From positions 124,001-188,000 of the forward strand of contig SUTF01000005.1 in NCBI GenBank assembly GCA_015063005.1: 64,000 bases of DNA, in the 5' to 3' direction. Positions 27,471-36,912 of this stretch are shown here, one piece after another. A model generated the notes under the pieces. That model was given only the letters and a program-made list of their open reading frames with translations, did not search any database and was not told the origin of the DNA. Position 1 is the first letter of the stretch; every line of letters starts with the position of its first letter. This DNA comes from Methanobrevibacter millerae. GTDB lineage: Archaea > Methanobacteriota > Methanobacteria > Methanobacteriales > Methanobacteriaceae. The position numbers were made by a program, and so were the translations under genes.

Positions 27471-29254
27471 TGGAAAAAGAAGTTGTTATTTTAGATATTG
27501 ACTATATTTCCTTTGAAGATAAGCCTGTTGTTCGTTTATTTTCAAAGGATGGGGATAAAAATGTAGTCTTAATAGATGATTCATTCACCCCATACCTCTA
27601 TGTTTATAGTAATAATCCTGAAGAATGTATGAAAGATTTGGATGAGCTATTGGATGATGTAGCTATAGATAAAGTGACTAAAAAGGATTTCCAGATTGAA
27701 AAGACATTCATCAAGGTAACTTTCACTCATCCACAGGAGCTATCTAAAAACAGGGATTCCATTAGGGATTTGGATAGTGTAGTCCAGATTAGGGAATTCG
27801 ATATTCCGTTTTACAGAAGATATCTTATGGATAGGGATGTAATCCCTATGACTAAGGTAAAGGCATCAGGTGAAGTATTAGATTCATTCTCTGCCCTTGA
27901 CAGCAAAAAACATGATGTTGAAATAATCAAGTTAGATAAGCCTTTGGAAAGGGTAGATGAAAATGTCAATGAATTCAGAATTCTGAGCTTTGACTTGGAA
28001 GTAAGAAACCCTCATGGAATGCCCGATTCTGCAGAAGATGAAATAATCATGATCGGTGTTGCAAGCAACTTCGGAGTAAATCAGGTAATTTCCACTAAAA
28101 CAAACTCTCCGAGTCGTGATGACTTTGTAAATCAGGTATCTTCAGAAAAAGAAATGATACAAACCTTTGCCGATATCGTAAAGCAAAACAATGTTGACAT
28201 TATCGTAGGATACAACTCAGACAACTTCGATTTTCCATACTTGATAGACAGGGCCAAGATACATGATGTTGATTTGGATTTGGGAATGGATGGATCCAAC
28301 ATCCGTTTTATCAAAAGAGGATTCACCAATGCCGCCTCAATGAAGGGTTTGATTCATGTTGACTTATACCTTGTAATGAGAAGATACATGACATTGGATA
28401 GGTATACCTTGGAAAGGGTTTATCTGGAGCTATTCGGTGAAGAAAAGATTGATGTTCCTGGAGATAGAATATGGGAATTCTGGGACAATGGCGGAGATGA
28501 ATTGGATAATCTCTTTGATTATTCTTTGGACGATGTGATTTCTACATTGAAAATTGCTGAGCAGACATTGCCTCTTAACCTGGAATTGACTCGTATAATC
28601 GGTCAGCCATTATTTGATGTAAGTCGTATGGCTACAGGCCAGCAGGCAGAATGGTTTTTGGTAAAACAAGCTTATTTTGATGAGGAAGTTGTGCCGAATA
28701 AGCAGGGTTCAAACTTTACAGATCGTGCCAATGCGGAGGACAATGAAGGTGGTTTCGTTCTTGAACCTGAAAAGGGTTTGCATGAAAATCTTGTTCAATT
28801 CGATTTCAGAAGCCTATATCCGAGCATAATCATTTCTAAAAACATTTCTCCTGATGTTTTAAAGCAGGGTGATGTTGAAAACCCTGATGAGTATCATATT
28901 TCACCTGAGCATGATTTGAAATTCAGGAAGTCTCCTCAGGGATTCATTCCATCTGTCATCTATCAGATTTTACAGGAACGTTTCAGGATTAAGCGTGAAA
29001 TGAAAGCTTGTGAAGATCCAACAGAGAGAAAATCCCTTGATGTACAGCAGCAGGCTATCAAAAGGCTTGCCAATACAATGTATGGTATTTATGGTTTTCC
29101 TAGATTCAGATGGTATTCATTTGAATGTGCAAAAGCTATTACTTCATGGGGAAGACAATACATCAAGCATGCAATGAAAGAATCTGAAAAATATGGTTTT
29201 AAAGCTATATATGCAGATACTGATGGATTTTATGCTAAATACGAAAATAAGTAG
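27470..29254 (+). CDS. polB1: DNA polymerase B large fragment (split PolB, subunit 1)
   Basis: A 594-residue family B DNA polymerase lacking its thumb. The 3'-5' exonuclease motifs are present (F-D-L-E-V-R near residue 175, Y-N-S-D-N-F-D-F near 245 and Y-S-L-D-D-V near 350). Polymerase motif A F-R-S-L-Y-P-S-I near 447, motif B K-R-L-A-N-T-M-Y-G-I-Y-G near 530 and motif C Y-A-D-T-D-G near 584 follow. The protein ends eight residues after motif C. A complete enzyme needs about 200 more residues. This matches the split PolB of Methanothermobacter (MTH1208 plus a distant small gene), so it is not a fresh truncation. Confidence 0.95.
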   Translation: MEKEVVILDIDYISFEDKPVVRLFSKDGDKNVVLIDDSFTPYLYVYSNNPEECMKDLDELLDDVAIDKVTKKDFQIEKTFIKVTFTHPQELSKNRDSIRDLDSVVQIREFDIPFYRRYLMDRDVIPMTKVKASGEVLDSFSALDSKKHDVEIIKLDKPLERVDENVNEFRILSFDLEVRNPHGMPDSAEDEIIMIGVASNFGVNQVISTKTNSPSRDDFVNQVSSEKEMIQTFADIVKQNNVDIIVGYNSDNFDFPYLIDRAKIHDVDLDLGMDGSNIRFIKRGFTNAASMKGLIHVDLYLVMRRYMTLDRYTLERVYLELFGEEKIDVPGDRIWEFWDNGGDELDNLFDYSLDDVISTLKIAEQTLPLNLELTRIIGQPLFDVSRMATGQQAEWFLVKQAYFDEEVVPNKQGSNFTDRANAEDNEGGFVLEPEKGLHENLVQFDFRSLYPSIIISKNISPDVLKQGDVENPDEYHISPEHDLKFRKSPQGFIPSVIYQILQERFRIKREMKACEDPTERKSLDVQQQAIKRLANTMYGIYGFPRFRWYSFECAKAITSWGRQYIKHAMKESEKYGFKAIYADTDGFYAKYENK

Positions 29255-29313
29255 TTTATTATAACTAAAATTAATTATATAAGTTTGGTGTTTTAAAAAA
29301 TAAGAAAAATGAA

Positions 29314-29673
29314 TTAATTTAATTCATTTCTAATGTCATTTGCACTGACAACAAGAAGTATGGATAAAACTAATATCAGAATGCTGAATCCGATGACTAT
29401 GAAATTCAATACAGCAATCGCAACATATAACTTCCAAGTCATGTCGTCATTTTCATATCTTGTTGAAATTAGATATATTGCCGCTGCAAAAATCAAGTAA
29501 AATGAGGTACCAATTGCTAATGTTAATAAACTAGCTCCTCTTTCAGCCAATGCCATTGTACCTATACTTGAATTGAAGGCAATCATTATTATGAATGCCA
29601 GAACGGCAAGAATAATATAAATGTAGGAAGTTTTTTTAGCTAATTCCCTTCCTCTTGGTCTATTTTCAAACAT
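29314..29673 (-). CDS. Small four-helix membrane protein
   Basis: A 119-residue protein with a short basic N-terminus and four hydrophobic segments near residues 17-33, 45-68, 82-99 and 96-113. I do not recognise a family. The start codon lies 1 base from the stop of comC on the same strand, so it is probably the last gene of the purM-comC transcript. No conserved polar residues inside the helices point to a function. Confidence 0.65.
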   Translation of the reverse strand: MFENRPRGRELAKKTSYIYIILAVLAFIIMIAFNSSIGTMALAERGASLLTLAIGTSFYLIFAAAIYLISTRYENDDMTWKLYVAIAVLNFIVIGFSILILVLSILLVVSANDIRNELN

Positions 29674-29674
29674 A

Positions 29675-30703
29675 TTATTCGAGATATGAATCTAAATCAA
29701 TATTTAAATCATTACAGATTCCTTTTAATTGTTCATATAGTTTAGCGTCGATTTCAATTCCATTTTCTTCAGCAGCAGCGATTCTTTTAACTTCTAAATC
29801 TCCGGGAATAGCAACTGTTTCACCGGTTGCTCTTACTTGGGATACGAAGTCTTCAGTATTGGCTACGAAATCGCCAAAGTCTCCGAATTTGGATGGGTCA
29901 ATTGCAATGTATAAGTCACCTTTTGTACAGTCTTTTTCTGGTGAAGCTGTACCGGTAACTCCTTGACCGTAACCTGCCTGTACTAAAGGTCCTGTTAATA
30001 TTTCAACCATTAATGCAAGTGCATATCCTTTAAATCCACCGAATGGTAGGATTGATCCTCCGTCGAGTGCTGCTTCAGGATCTGTTGTTGGGTTTCCGTC
30101 TTTGTCCAATGCCCAACCTTCAGGTAAATCAAGACCTTTTCTTCTTGACTCAATTATTTTTCCACGAGCAGTTACGGAAGTTGCCATATCTACAGTAATA
30201 TAAGTTTCAGAAGGAATACCAATAGCTATTGGGTTGGTACCGATTAATGCTTCTTTACCGCCTAATGGTGCAATTGCAGGATCAGTATTTGCTATAACCA
30301 TACCGATAACGTTTTCTCTTAAAGCTAAATCAGAATAAAATCCAGTAACTCCGAAGTGATTCGTATTGTGAACACCTACACATCCAATACCTACTTCTTT
30401 AGCTTTTTTAATTGCTAATTTCATTGCTTTATATGATACTGCTTGACCAAATCCACTGTTACCGTTGATTAATGCAATTGCAGGAGTTTCTTTTTCAATT
30501 GTAATGTTTTCTTCCAAATTGATTGTTCCTGCATTGATACTTATTAAATACTGTGGGAATCTTCCAAGCCCATGTGATGTAAATCCTTTTAAATCAGCGT
30601 CAATTGTAGCTTCCGCCACTAATTGACAATCCTCTTCACTAGCTCCCAATTTCTTTAAGATTTCCTTTACAAGAGCTATTTCGTTATCCTTCATAATCTT
30701 CAT
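29675..30703 (-). CDS. comC: L-sulfolactate/malate dehydrogenase family, ComC
   Basis: A 342-residue NAD(P)-dependent enzyme of the malate/L-lactate (LDH2/YlbC-type) family. Family marks are S-H-G-L-G-R-F near residue 43, N-T-N-H-F-G-V-T-G-F near residue 112 with the catalytic histidine, and P-F-G-G-F-K-G-Y-A-L near residue 220. Methanogen members oxidise sulfolactate to sulfopyruvate for coenzyme M or act on malate. comB also lies in this window. It begins 10 bases after purM with AGGAGG at 30711-30716. Confidence 0.88.
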   Translation of the reverse strand: MKIMKDNEIALVKEILKKLGASEEDCQLVAEATIDADLKGFTSHGLGRFPQYLISINAGTINLEENITIEKETPAIALINGNSGFGQAVSYKAMKLAIKKAKEVGIGCVGVHNTNHFGVTGFYSDLALRENVIGMVIANTDPAIAPLGGKEALIGTNPIAIGIPSETYITVDMATSVTARGKIIESRRKGLDLPEGWALDKDGNPTTDPEAALDGGSILPFGGFKGYALALMVEILTGPLVQAGYGQGVTGTASPEKDCTKGDLYIAIDPSKFGDFGDFVANTEDFVSQVRATGETVAIPGDLEVKRIAAAEENGIEIDAKLYEQLKGICNDLNIDLDSYLE

Positions 30704-30713
30704 TGTATTCCTC

Positions 30714-31733
30714 CTAATATTCTATAGTAGAACCTTCGAATGCATTGACTATAATCTTTTCATTGTCAGTTACTTTTCCTATGATCTGGCATTCGCAGTA
30801 TTCTTTTAAAGTATCCATAATTTTTTCAGATTCAGCTTCATCAGCAATTACTACAAAACCGATTCCCATGTTGAATACTTTGTACATTTCTTTAATGTCG
30901 ACATTCTGTTCATAAATGAGTTTGAATATTTCTGGTGTTTCAGGCAAGTCGGTTATTTCATATCCGACACCTTTTTTCAAACGTCTGAGGTTTGTAAATC
31001 CTCCGCCGGTAATATGTGCTAATCCATTAATATTATATTCTTTTTCAAATAATGCTACGATAGGTTTCACATATAATTCGGTTGGTCTTATTAGTTCTTC
31101 TCCGATGGTGGTTGTACCGTTTGGCATTTTATCATCAACGCTTAATCCTGCATCATCAAATAATGCTTTTCTGGCTAAACTGTATCCGTTTGAGTGGATA
31201 CCGTTACTGTTAATACCAATCAATACGTTTCCCGGTTGTATATTTTCACCGGTAATGATTTTGTCGATATCAACAAATCCAATACCTGTTCCAGCTAAAT
31301 CAAAGTCTTTAATAATACCTGGGAGTGATGCAGTTTCTCCACCAATAATTGCGATTTTTGATTCATTAGCGCCTTTTACAAGACCTTCAGCTATTTCAGC
31401 AGCTCTTGCAGGATCAGGTTTTTCAACAGCAAGATAATCAACCAATGCTATTGGTTCTGCACCAACGCATAATATATCGTTGACAACCATTGCAATACAG
31501 TCGATTCCAACAGTATCATATTTATTCAACATTTCAGCTATTAAAATTTTACTTCCGACACCGTCGGTACTCATTGCAATAGCTTTATCACCTAATTTAA
31601 CCAAAGCAGCATAATGGCCGCTATCGGTTATAATGTCTCTACATTCTAATGTTGATTGGAGTTTAGCTGCAATTTCAGAAACAGTTTTTGCTTCTAAATC
31701 GATATCAACACCAGATTCTGAATAAGTAACCAT
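30714..31733 (-). CDS. purM: Phosphoribosylformylglycinamidine cyclo-ligase PurM
   Basis: A 339-residue ATP-dependent enzyme of purine synthesis, making aminoimidazole ribonucleotide. The ATP and magnesium segments [10 protein letters not shown] near residue 55, [11 protein letters not shown] near residue 77 and G-G-E-T-A-S-L-P-G near residue 131 are clear, as is H-I-T-G-G-G-F near residue 240. It is full length. It is the first gene before comC on the minus strand. Confidence 0.96.
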   Translation of the reverse strand: MVTYSESGVDIDLEAKTVSEIAAKLQSTLECRDIITDSGHYAALVKLGDKAIAMSTDGVGSKILIAEMLNKYDTVGIDCIAMVVNDILCVGAEPIALVDYLAVEKPDPARAAEIAEGLVKGANESKIAIIGGETASLPGIIKDFDLAGTGIGFVDIDKIITGENIQPGNVLIGINSNGIHSNGYSLARKALFDDAGLSVDDKMPNGTTTIGEELIRPTELYVKPIVALFEKEYNINGLAHITGGGFTNLRRLKKGVGYEITDLPETPEIFKLIYEQNVDIKEMYKVFNMGIGFVVIADEAESEKIMDTLKEYCECQIIGKVTDNEKIIVNAFEGSTIEY

Positions 31734-31814
31734 TCATTCACCCGTTAGCATTTTTTTTATAATAAATAAATTTATATTATTTAAATATTTGTCTTAGTTT
31801 ATATATAATTCTTA

Positions 31815-33728
31815 TTAATGAATTCTCACACAATCTAAATTAATTGGAGTCCTTGTTTCAATCTTATAGCTTCTATGAATTGATGAAGCTAAGTCAACTG
31901 CTTTTTTAGGGTCTCCGTGACAAGTAATGACTTTTTCAGGTCTTGGATTGAGTCTTTTAACATATTCCATTAATTGTCTTCTGTTGGAGTGACCACTGAA
32001 TCCGTGAATGGTTTTGGTTTCCATATTCACGTGGAATTCTTTGGTTCTTCCATCGTCATCTTCAAGAGGCACATCTTTTCTTCCTTTTTGGATTCTTCTA
32101 CCGAGAGATCCTTCGGATTGATAACCTACAAAGATTAATGTGTTTCTTTCATCTTCACATAACCATTTGAAGTATTCGACAGAGTTACCTCCAGTAAGCA
32201 TACCTGAAGTTGATAAGATAATTGCAGGGTCTGGACTTTCAACAATATCTTTTCTCTGATTGTAGTTTTGAACTTTTTCAAACATGTCTGAGACAAATGG
32301 ATTTCTTCCCATGTGGAATATTTGATCCCTTAAATCTTTGCTCAAGTATTCTGGTCTGGCTGTATGGATTGCAGTAGCTTCCCAAATCATACCGTCAATG
32401 TAAATAGGTACCTCTTCAATCATTCCATGTCTCATGTATTCTTCAAGCACTACCATAAGTTCTTGTGCTCTTCCTACAGCAAATACTGGTACCAATACTT
32501 TTCCGCCACGTTTTAAAGTTTTATAGATGGTTTTCATCATTTCTTTTTCAGCGGAATTTCTTGATGGCTGAACATCCTCTCTACCACCATAGGTACTTTC
32601 CATAATGACTGTTTCAGCACGTGGGAATCTTATGGTTGCAGGTTCAAGTAATCTTGATGGTTCATATTTAAAGTCTCCCGTATAAACAAGGTTATGTGCA
32701 CCGTCACCAATGTGCATATGTGAAATTGCTGAACCTAAAATGTGTCCTGCATTGTGTAACGTTAATCTAATATCTGGAGAGATATCAGTTACTTCACCAT
32801 AATCTAGAGTAATTGTATTTTTAATTGCTTTGTGGATATGCTTTACATTGAAAGGTAAAGGATTACCCTCTCTTTGAGCAATATCAATATGGTCTAATTG
32901 TAATAAAGTTGTTAAATCTCTTGTAGGAGTTGTACAGTAAACTGGTCCTTCATATCCATAGTGGTAAAGGTATGGTACAAATCCACAATGATCTAAGTGA
33001 GCGTGAGAAATAATAACTGCATCTAACTCTTCTATTGAAAATTCAGGAGCATTCAAATAAGGAAATGCAGTTTTGTTATCTGGTGCAGCCACATTCACAC
33101 CACAGTCTAATAAGACACGACTGTTTGGTGTTTGCAAAAGCATTGATGAACGTCCTACTTCTTTAAATCCTCCCATGGAAGTTACTCTAGCCCAATCATT
33201 AGGGTATTTACTTCCTTGGTGAATTTGACGTCCTAATCTTTGTAGGAGTTTTTTCCGGTCTTTACTGCTGTTTTTTAATGTAGTTCTAATTTTACCGATA
33301 ACATCGGAACTGATTGGTGGTGTCCTCAATATTTTAGGTGCCCAACCAGTATTTTTAACAATGTTTCTTGATGTAGCACCATATTTACCAATAACAAGTC
33401 CGGGTTTTTTAGCAGTAATGACAACTTCACCAGTTACGGTATCGAAATAGATATCAGTAATTTCTGCACCTTCGGGAACAATTTCATGAATCTTATTAAT
33501 AGTTTCCTCATTGCTTAGTAATGCACTTTTGTCAGATCTAATAATGATTCTCTTTCTTAGCTCTTTTGCTAGTGATCTTATTAAGTCGCCGTTTTCAGTA
33601 ATAACTTGTGGATTTTTAGTATAAACTACTACTTCAGGCCCTTCAAATTCGACTTTAGAGACCTGTGTGTCTTTTGGTAGTTTTGCTAAAATCTCTTTTT
33701 TAATTTCATCCAAAATATCTGAAGTCAT
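31815..33728 (-). CDS. fttA: aCPSF1/FttA ribonuclease and transcription termination factor
   Basis: A 637-residue metallo-beta-lactamase/beta-CASP protein with two N-terminal KH-like RNA-binding regions (about residues 1-145). The zinc motif H-A-H-L-D-H-C-G lies near residue 241, E-S-T-Y-G-G near residue 379, and a C-terminal S-G-H-S motif near residue 583 (H-G-F-S-G-H-S). It cleaves RNA and is known in methanogens as the general 3'-end termination factor FttA. Next to the proteasome beta gene, purM and comC, the order matches Methanothermobacter MTH1202-1205. Confidence 0.96.
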   Translation of the reverse strand: MTSDILDEIKKEILAKLPKDTQVSKVEFEGPEVVVYTKNPQVITENGDLIRSLAKELRKRIIIRSDKSALLSNEETINKIHEIVPEGAEITDIYFDTVTGEVVITAKKPGLVIGKYGATSRNIVKNTGWAPKILRTPPISSDVIGKIRTTLKNSSKDRKKLLQRLGRQIHQGSKYPNDWARVTSMGGFKEVGRSSMLLQTPNSRVLLDCGVNVAAPDNKTAFPYLNAPEFSIEELDAVIISHAHLDHCGFVPYLYHYGYEGPVYCTTPTRDLTTLLQLDHIDIAQREGNPLPFNVKHIHKAIKNTITLDYGEVTDISPDIRLTLHNAGHILGSAISHMHIGDGAHNLVYTGDFKYEPSRLLEPATIRFPRAETVIMESTYGGREDVQPSRNSAEKEMMKTIYKTLKRGGKVLVPVFAVGRAQELMVVLEEYMRHGMIEEVPIYIDGMIWEATAIHTARPEYLSKDLRDQIFHMGRNPFVSDMFEKVQNYNQRKDIVESPDPAIILSTSGMLTGGNSVEYFKWLCEDERNTLIFVGYQSEGSLGRRIQKGRKDVPLEDDDGRTKEFHVNMETKTIHGFSGHSNRRQLMEYVKRLNPRPEKVITCHGDPKKAVDLASSIHRSYKIETRTPINLDCVRIH

Positions 33729-33861
33729 ATAATCCCTTCAAAAAAAGTGTAGTGTATATAATAGTCTGTGAAAAGCATTTAGCTATAATTAGATAAACTT
33801 CACAAACTATGTACACTTGTTATATAAAAAAATAGTTAGTTTATGAAAAATTAGTTATCGC

Positions 33862-34476
33862 TTATATTTTTTCTAGAATTTCATTAATTTTTTCATTATC
33901 TAACATTTCAAAGCCGTTTTTATCTACTTTAGCGACTAAGTATCCGTTACCGGAGAAAGTGTCACGTTCAGCAGCAGCTCTTATAGCTCTTATGGCTATT
34001 TCAATTCCTTCGTCAGTTGTAAGATCATCAGAGTATCTATCTTCTAAAACACCATATGCTACGATAGAACCTGATCCAGTTGAGATATAAGTATCTTCAA
34101 TCATACCACCAGCTGGGTCGAGTGAGTAAAGGGAAGGTTTGTCTCCATCCATACCTCCGAGTAATGTTTGAACATACATTGGTCCTGAACGTAATATGTT
34201 TGCAGTTAATGATGCAGCTGCTTTAACACTGATTGCATCGTTGTTTCTCATTTGGTATAATGAAACTTCTGCTTCAATTATTTTCATAAGACTTTGTGCA
34301 TCTCCAACAGAACCAGCTATGGTTGTTACGATGTGATCATCAATTTTAAATATTTTTTCTGCGACTTTGTGAGCTACTAAGTTTCCCATACTAGCTCTTC
34401 TTTCGCTTGCGAATACAACACCATCTTTGCAGGTAATACCTACGGTTGTTGTACCTTCTAAAATTTTGTCATCCAT
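33862..34476 (-). CDS. psmB: Proteasome beta subunit PsmB
   Basis: A 204-residue threonine protease subunit of the 20S core. The propeptide is only eight residues; autocleavage at G8-T9 exposes the catalytic threonine in E-G-T-T-T-V-G-I-T. Lys in A-H-K-V-A-E-K-I-F and the G-S-V-G-D-A-Q motif near residue 56 are conserved. An alpha subunit gene is not in the window. An AGAGGTG site precedes the ATG. Confidence 0.96.
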   Translation of the reverse strand: MDDKILEGTTTVGITCKDGVVFASERRASMGNLVAHKVAEKIFKIDDHIVTTIAGSVGDAQSLMKIIEAEVSLYQMRNNDAISVKAAASLTANILRSGPMYVQTLLGGMDGDKPSLYSLDPAGGMIEDTYISTGSGSIVAYGVLEDRYSDDLTTDEGIEIAIRAIRAAAERDTFSGNGYLVAKVDKNGFEMLDNEKINEILEKI

Positions 34477-34629
34477 TTAAAAACACCTCTACAAGTATTT
34501 AAAATATAATTTCAACTACTTTTAGGTAATATCAATAAAATATTATTTAATTTTATTTAAAATCAGAATCAATTTGTTAGTTTAAACTAACAATTAATTA
34601 TTAGCCATTCTAAGTATATAAACTTTTCT

Positions 34630-34902
34630 TTAATTTTTGAAATTCTGATTATTATTTTGTTCATTGATATATGAATTTTGTATTTCTTTTTCTGTTAGTC
34701 CTGTTATTTGGCTTATTTTTTTTGTTTCACATTTTAATGTTATCAATTCTTCTATTGCGTAATCCACATTCATTATTTCTTTTTTTAGTTCATTTTCTAT
34801 TAGGTCTATCTTTCCTTCTTCTCTTCCTTTTTGTATTGCTTCTTTCATTTTTTCGTCAAGATGTTCTTGAATATATTCTTGTATGAAATCTCCTTTATAC
34901 AT
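34630..34902 (-). CDS. Rpn-associated tail protein, short copy
   Basis: A 90-residue charged protein. Its N-terminus (K-G-D-F-I-Q-E-Y-I) and C-terminus (C-E-T-K-K-I-S-Q-I-T-G-L-T-E-K-E-I-Q) closely match the next gene upstream on the minus strand, but the middle has only about one K/R-E-G repeat unit. In many Rpn-type nucleases such a charged repeat and terminal helix are fused to the nuclease C-terminus. Here it is a separate gene, probably a duplicate of the 34954-35301 gene that lost or never gained repeats. Confidence 0.6.
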   Translation of the reverse strand: MYKGDFIQEYIQEHLDEKMKEAIQKGREEGKIDLIENELKKEIMNVDYAIEELITLKCETKKISQITGLTEKEIQNSYINEQNNNQNFKN

Positions 34903-34953
34903 GTAATCACTGAGTGATGGGTAATGTTTTTGGTGATGGGGGGGGTAATTTGG

Positions 34954-35301
34954 TTAATTGGTTATTGTTTGTATTTCCTTTTCGCTTAGTCCGGTTATTT
35001 GACTTATTGTTTTTGTTTCACAATTCATTGTTATTAATTCTTTTATTGCAATATTCACGCTTATTATTTCATTATTCAATTGTTTTTTTATTAAATCTAT
35101 TTTTCCTTTTATTTCACCTTCTTTTCTACCTTCTTCCTTACCTTTTTCAATTCCTCTTTTTTCGCCTTTTTTCATACCTTTCATTTCGCCTTCTTTTATT
35201 CCTTCTTCTCTTCCTTCTTTTTTCCCTTCTTCTTTACCTTTTTGCATTGCTATTTCTTCTTTTTCTTCTATATATTCTTGTATAAAATCTCCTTTGTGCA
35301 T
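34954..35301 (-). CDS. Rpn-associated tail protein with KEG repeats
   Basis: A 115-residue protein with a long run of K-E-G/E-G-K repeats (about residues 19-68) followed by a helical end with S-Q-I-T-G-L-S-E-K-E-I-Q. The repeat is likely a charged helix or coil. It starts 8 bases after the stop of the nuclease gene at 35310 with an AGGTGAT ribosome site between, so it is a true separate gene and not just a frameshifted end. The repeat tract can change length easily by slippage. Confidence 0.65.
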   Translation of the reverse strand: MHKGDFIQEYIEEKEEIAMQKGKEEGKKEGREEGIKEGEMKGMKKGEKRGIEKGKEEGRKEGEIKGKIDLIKKQLNNEIISVNIAIKELITMNCETKTISQITGLSEKEIQTITN

Positions 35302-35309
35302 GAAATCAC

Positions 35310-35978
35310 CTAATATTTTTTTTCTTGAGGATCATCTTTTGTAAAGTACATATTTCCTAACATTAAAGCAATTGCATAAACAGATTCTTTAATTATTTTG
35401 GATGTGTATTTTATTTCACTCATTAATGGGATGATCTCTTCAAATTGGTTAATGATATTGTCTCGACCTCTAACCATCATGGGGGTTAATGCCAATTCAA
35501 TTAATTCGCTATCAGTGATGGTTTTATCATGATTAATTTTTTCTTCTATGTTACTTATAATTTCCTTTTCGTTAAAATTATTTAATGAAACTATAGGAAA
35601 TGTGAATGTGTCCCATTTGTTGATGCTATGTTCAGCCATTTTGCTGTATTCTGCTGTTGATAATACTAAAAATATTATTTCTAAATTATTTTCGTTATTT
35701 TTGTAGTCAAAATTTGAAATATATACTTTGAAGCGTTTTTTCTCGTTTGTTGCAACATATGTGCTTTGGTATTCAATCATTAGTATTAAATTTCCAATGT
35801 GGACAATTAGGTCTGGTTTGTATAATGAGGGTTCAATTGAAATTTGTTCTTCAGTTAATATTTCTATTTCTGTATTTTCATCAATTTCGATATTAATGTC
35901 ATCTGGAAGTAATTTAATAAGTTCCTGTAAATGATTTTTGGATATGTGTTTGAAAGTCATATCTTGACCTTGTTGCAT
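35310..35978 (-). CDS. Rpn/PD-(D/E)XK family nuclease
   Basis: A 222-residue protein of the recombination-promoting nuclease (transposase-like PD-(D/E)XK) type. The motif Y-K-P-D-L-I near residue 53 and I-E-Y-Q-S near residue 68 give the D...E-x-Q active-site pattern of the family. The C-terminal half is helical. The fused charged tail common in relatives is absent; two tail-like genes follow instead. ATG 35978 is used, though an internal ATG six codons later has a better AAGGT site. It may nick or cleave DNA. Confidence 0.7.
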   Translation of the reverse strand: MQQGQDMTFKHISKNHLQELIKLLPDDINIEIDENTEIEILTEEQISIEPSLYKPDLIVHIGNLILMIEYQSTYVATNEKKRFKVYISNFDYKNNENNLEIIFLVLSTAEYSKMAEHSINKWDTFTFPIVSLNNFNEKEIISNIEEKINHDKTITDSELIELALTPMMVRGRDNIINQFEEIIPLMSEIKYTSKIIKESVYAIALMLGNMYFTKDDPQEKKY

Positions 35979-36189
35979 TTTATCACTTACTTATCCAATA
36001 TCGTTTTTAATGTATTTAAATTGCTCAGTTTTAAATTATAACAATTTTTAATACTTTAATCAATATTTAAACTCATATAATTTTTTATAATATAATACAA
36101 TAATTTTAATTCGAATAAATTTTTATTGGTGAGCATAATTTTTCAATGCAATAATTTTTAAATACAATCTCATCCAAATATAGTTTTCA

Positions 36190-36912
36190 ATGAAATATAA
36201 GAAAATCGGCGATATTTTAATTTTAAACGATGACTATGATAACCTGGATGAATTGGCCAGTAAACATAAAGTTAAAACTATTATGAAAATAGACCATATT
36301 CAAGGAACAAAAAGAGAGCCTGTCTATAAGGTATTATATGGTCATGAAACTGAAACGGTCAATAAGGAAAACAAATGCCTTTTTAAGCTGGATTTGTCTA
36401 AGGTAATGTGGTCCAAGGGCAATGTCAATGAACGATTGAGGATTGCAAAGTTGGTTCGGGATGGCGAAACTGTTTTGGACATGTTTGCAGGCATCGGCTA
36501 TTTTTCCATTCCTATTGGTGTTCATTCAAATGCAAAACAGGTAATATCAATTGAAATCAATCCTAATTCTCACTATTATTTATGCGAAAATATTGAACTG
36601 AACAAATGTGATAATATTACTCCAGTTTTGGGGGATTGTTTGGTTGAAACTCCCAAATATAAGGCTGACCGTATTTTGATGGGATATGTTAAGACTACTC
36701 ATCACTACTTGAAGGTGGCAGTTGAAAGCCTAAATAAAGGCGGTATAATTCACTATCATGAAACTGTTCCCGAAAAATTGATGGAAACTAGGCCAATTTC
36801 TAGAATAAGGCAGGCCGCTGGCGATAGGGATGTTGAACTTTTAAAAATAAATAAAATTAAAAAATATGCTCCCGGTGTGGAGCATGTAGTTATTGATGCC
36901 TTAATAGAGTAA
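36190..36912 (+). CDS. taw2: tRNA wybutosine-pathway aminocarboxypropyl transferase Taw2 (Trm5/TYW2 family)
   Basis: A 240-residue SAM-binding enzyme of the Trm5/TYW2 fold. It has D-M-F-A-G-I-G-Y-F-S near residue 97 (SAM loop) and I-E-I-N-P-N-S near residue 121. The segment D-R-I-L-M-G-Y-V-K-T-T-H near residue 158 replaces the N-P-P motif of true Trm5 methyltransferases and is typical of the TYW2-like branch. It should act on wyosine-type modification at G37 of tRNA-Phe. Its 3' end overlaps cofG (opposite strand) by 23 bases. Confidence 0.85.
   Translation: MKYKKIGDILILNDDYDNLDELASKHKVKTIMKIDHIQGTKREPVYKVLYGHETETVNKENKCLFKLDLSKVMWSKGNVNERLRIAKLVRDGETVLDMFAGIGYFSIPIGVHSNAKQVISIEINPNSHYYLCENIELNKCDNITPVLGDCLVETPKYKADRILMGYVKTTHHYLKVAVESLNKGGIIHYHETVPEKLMETRPISRIRQAAGDRDVELLKINKIKKYAPGVEHVVIDALIE

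Noticed and set aside
27470-29254. Polymerase gene as a degraded pseudogene
   Set aside because: The break matches the known split of this enzyme in Methanobacteriales, and all upstream motifs are intact.
34671-35285. Leu/Phe-rich open frames on the plus strand opposite the tail genes
   Set aside because: They are the complement of the Lys/Glu/Gly repeat codons. Composition explains them, and the minus-strand genes have ribosome sites.
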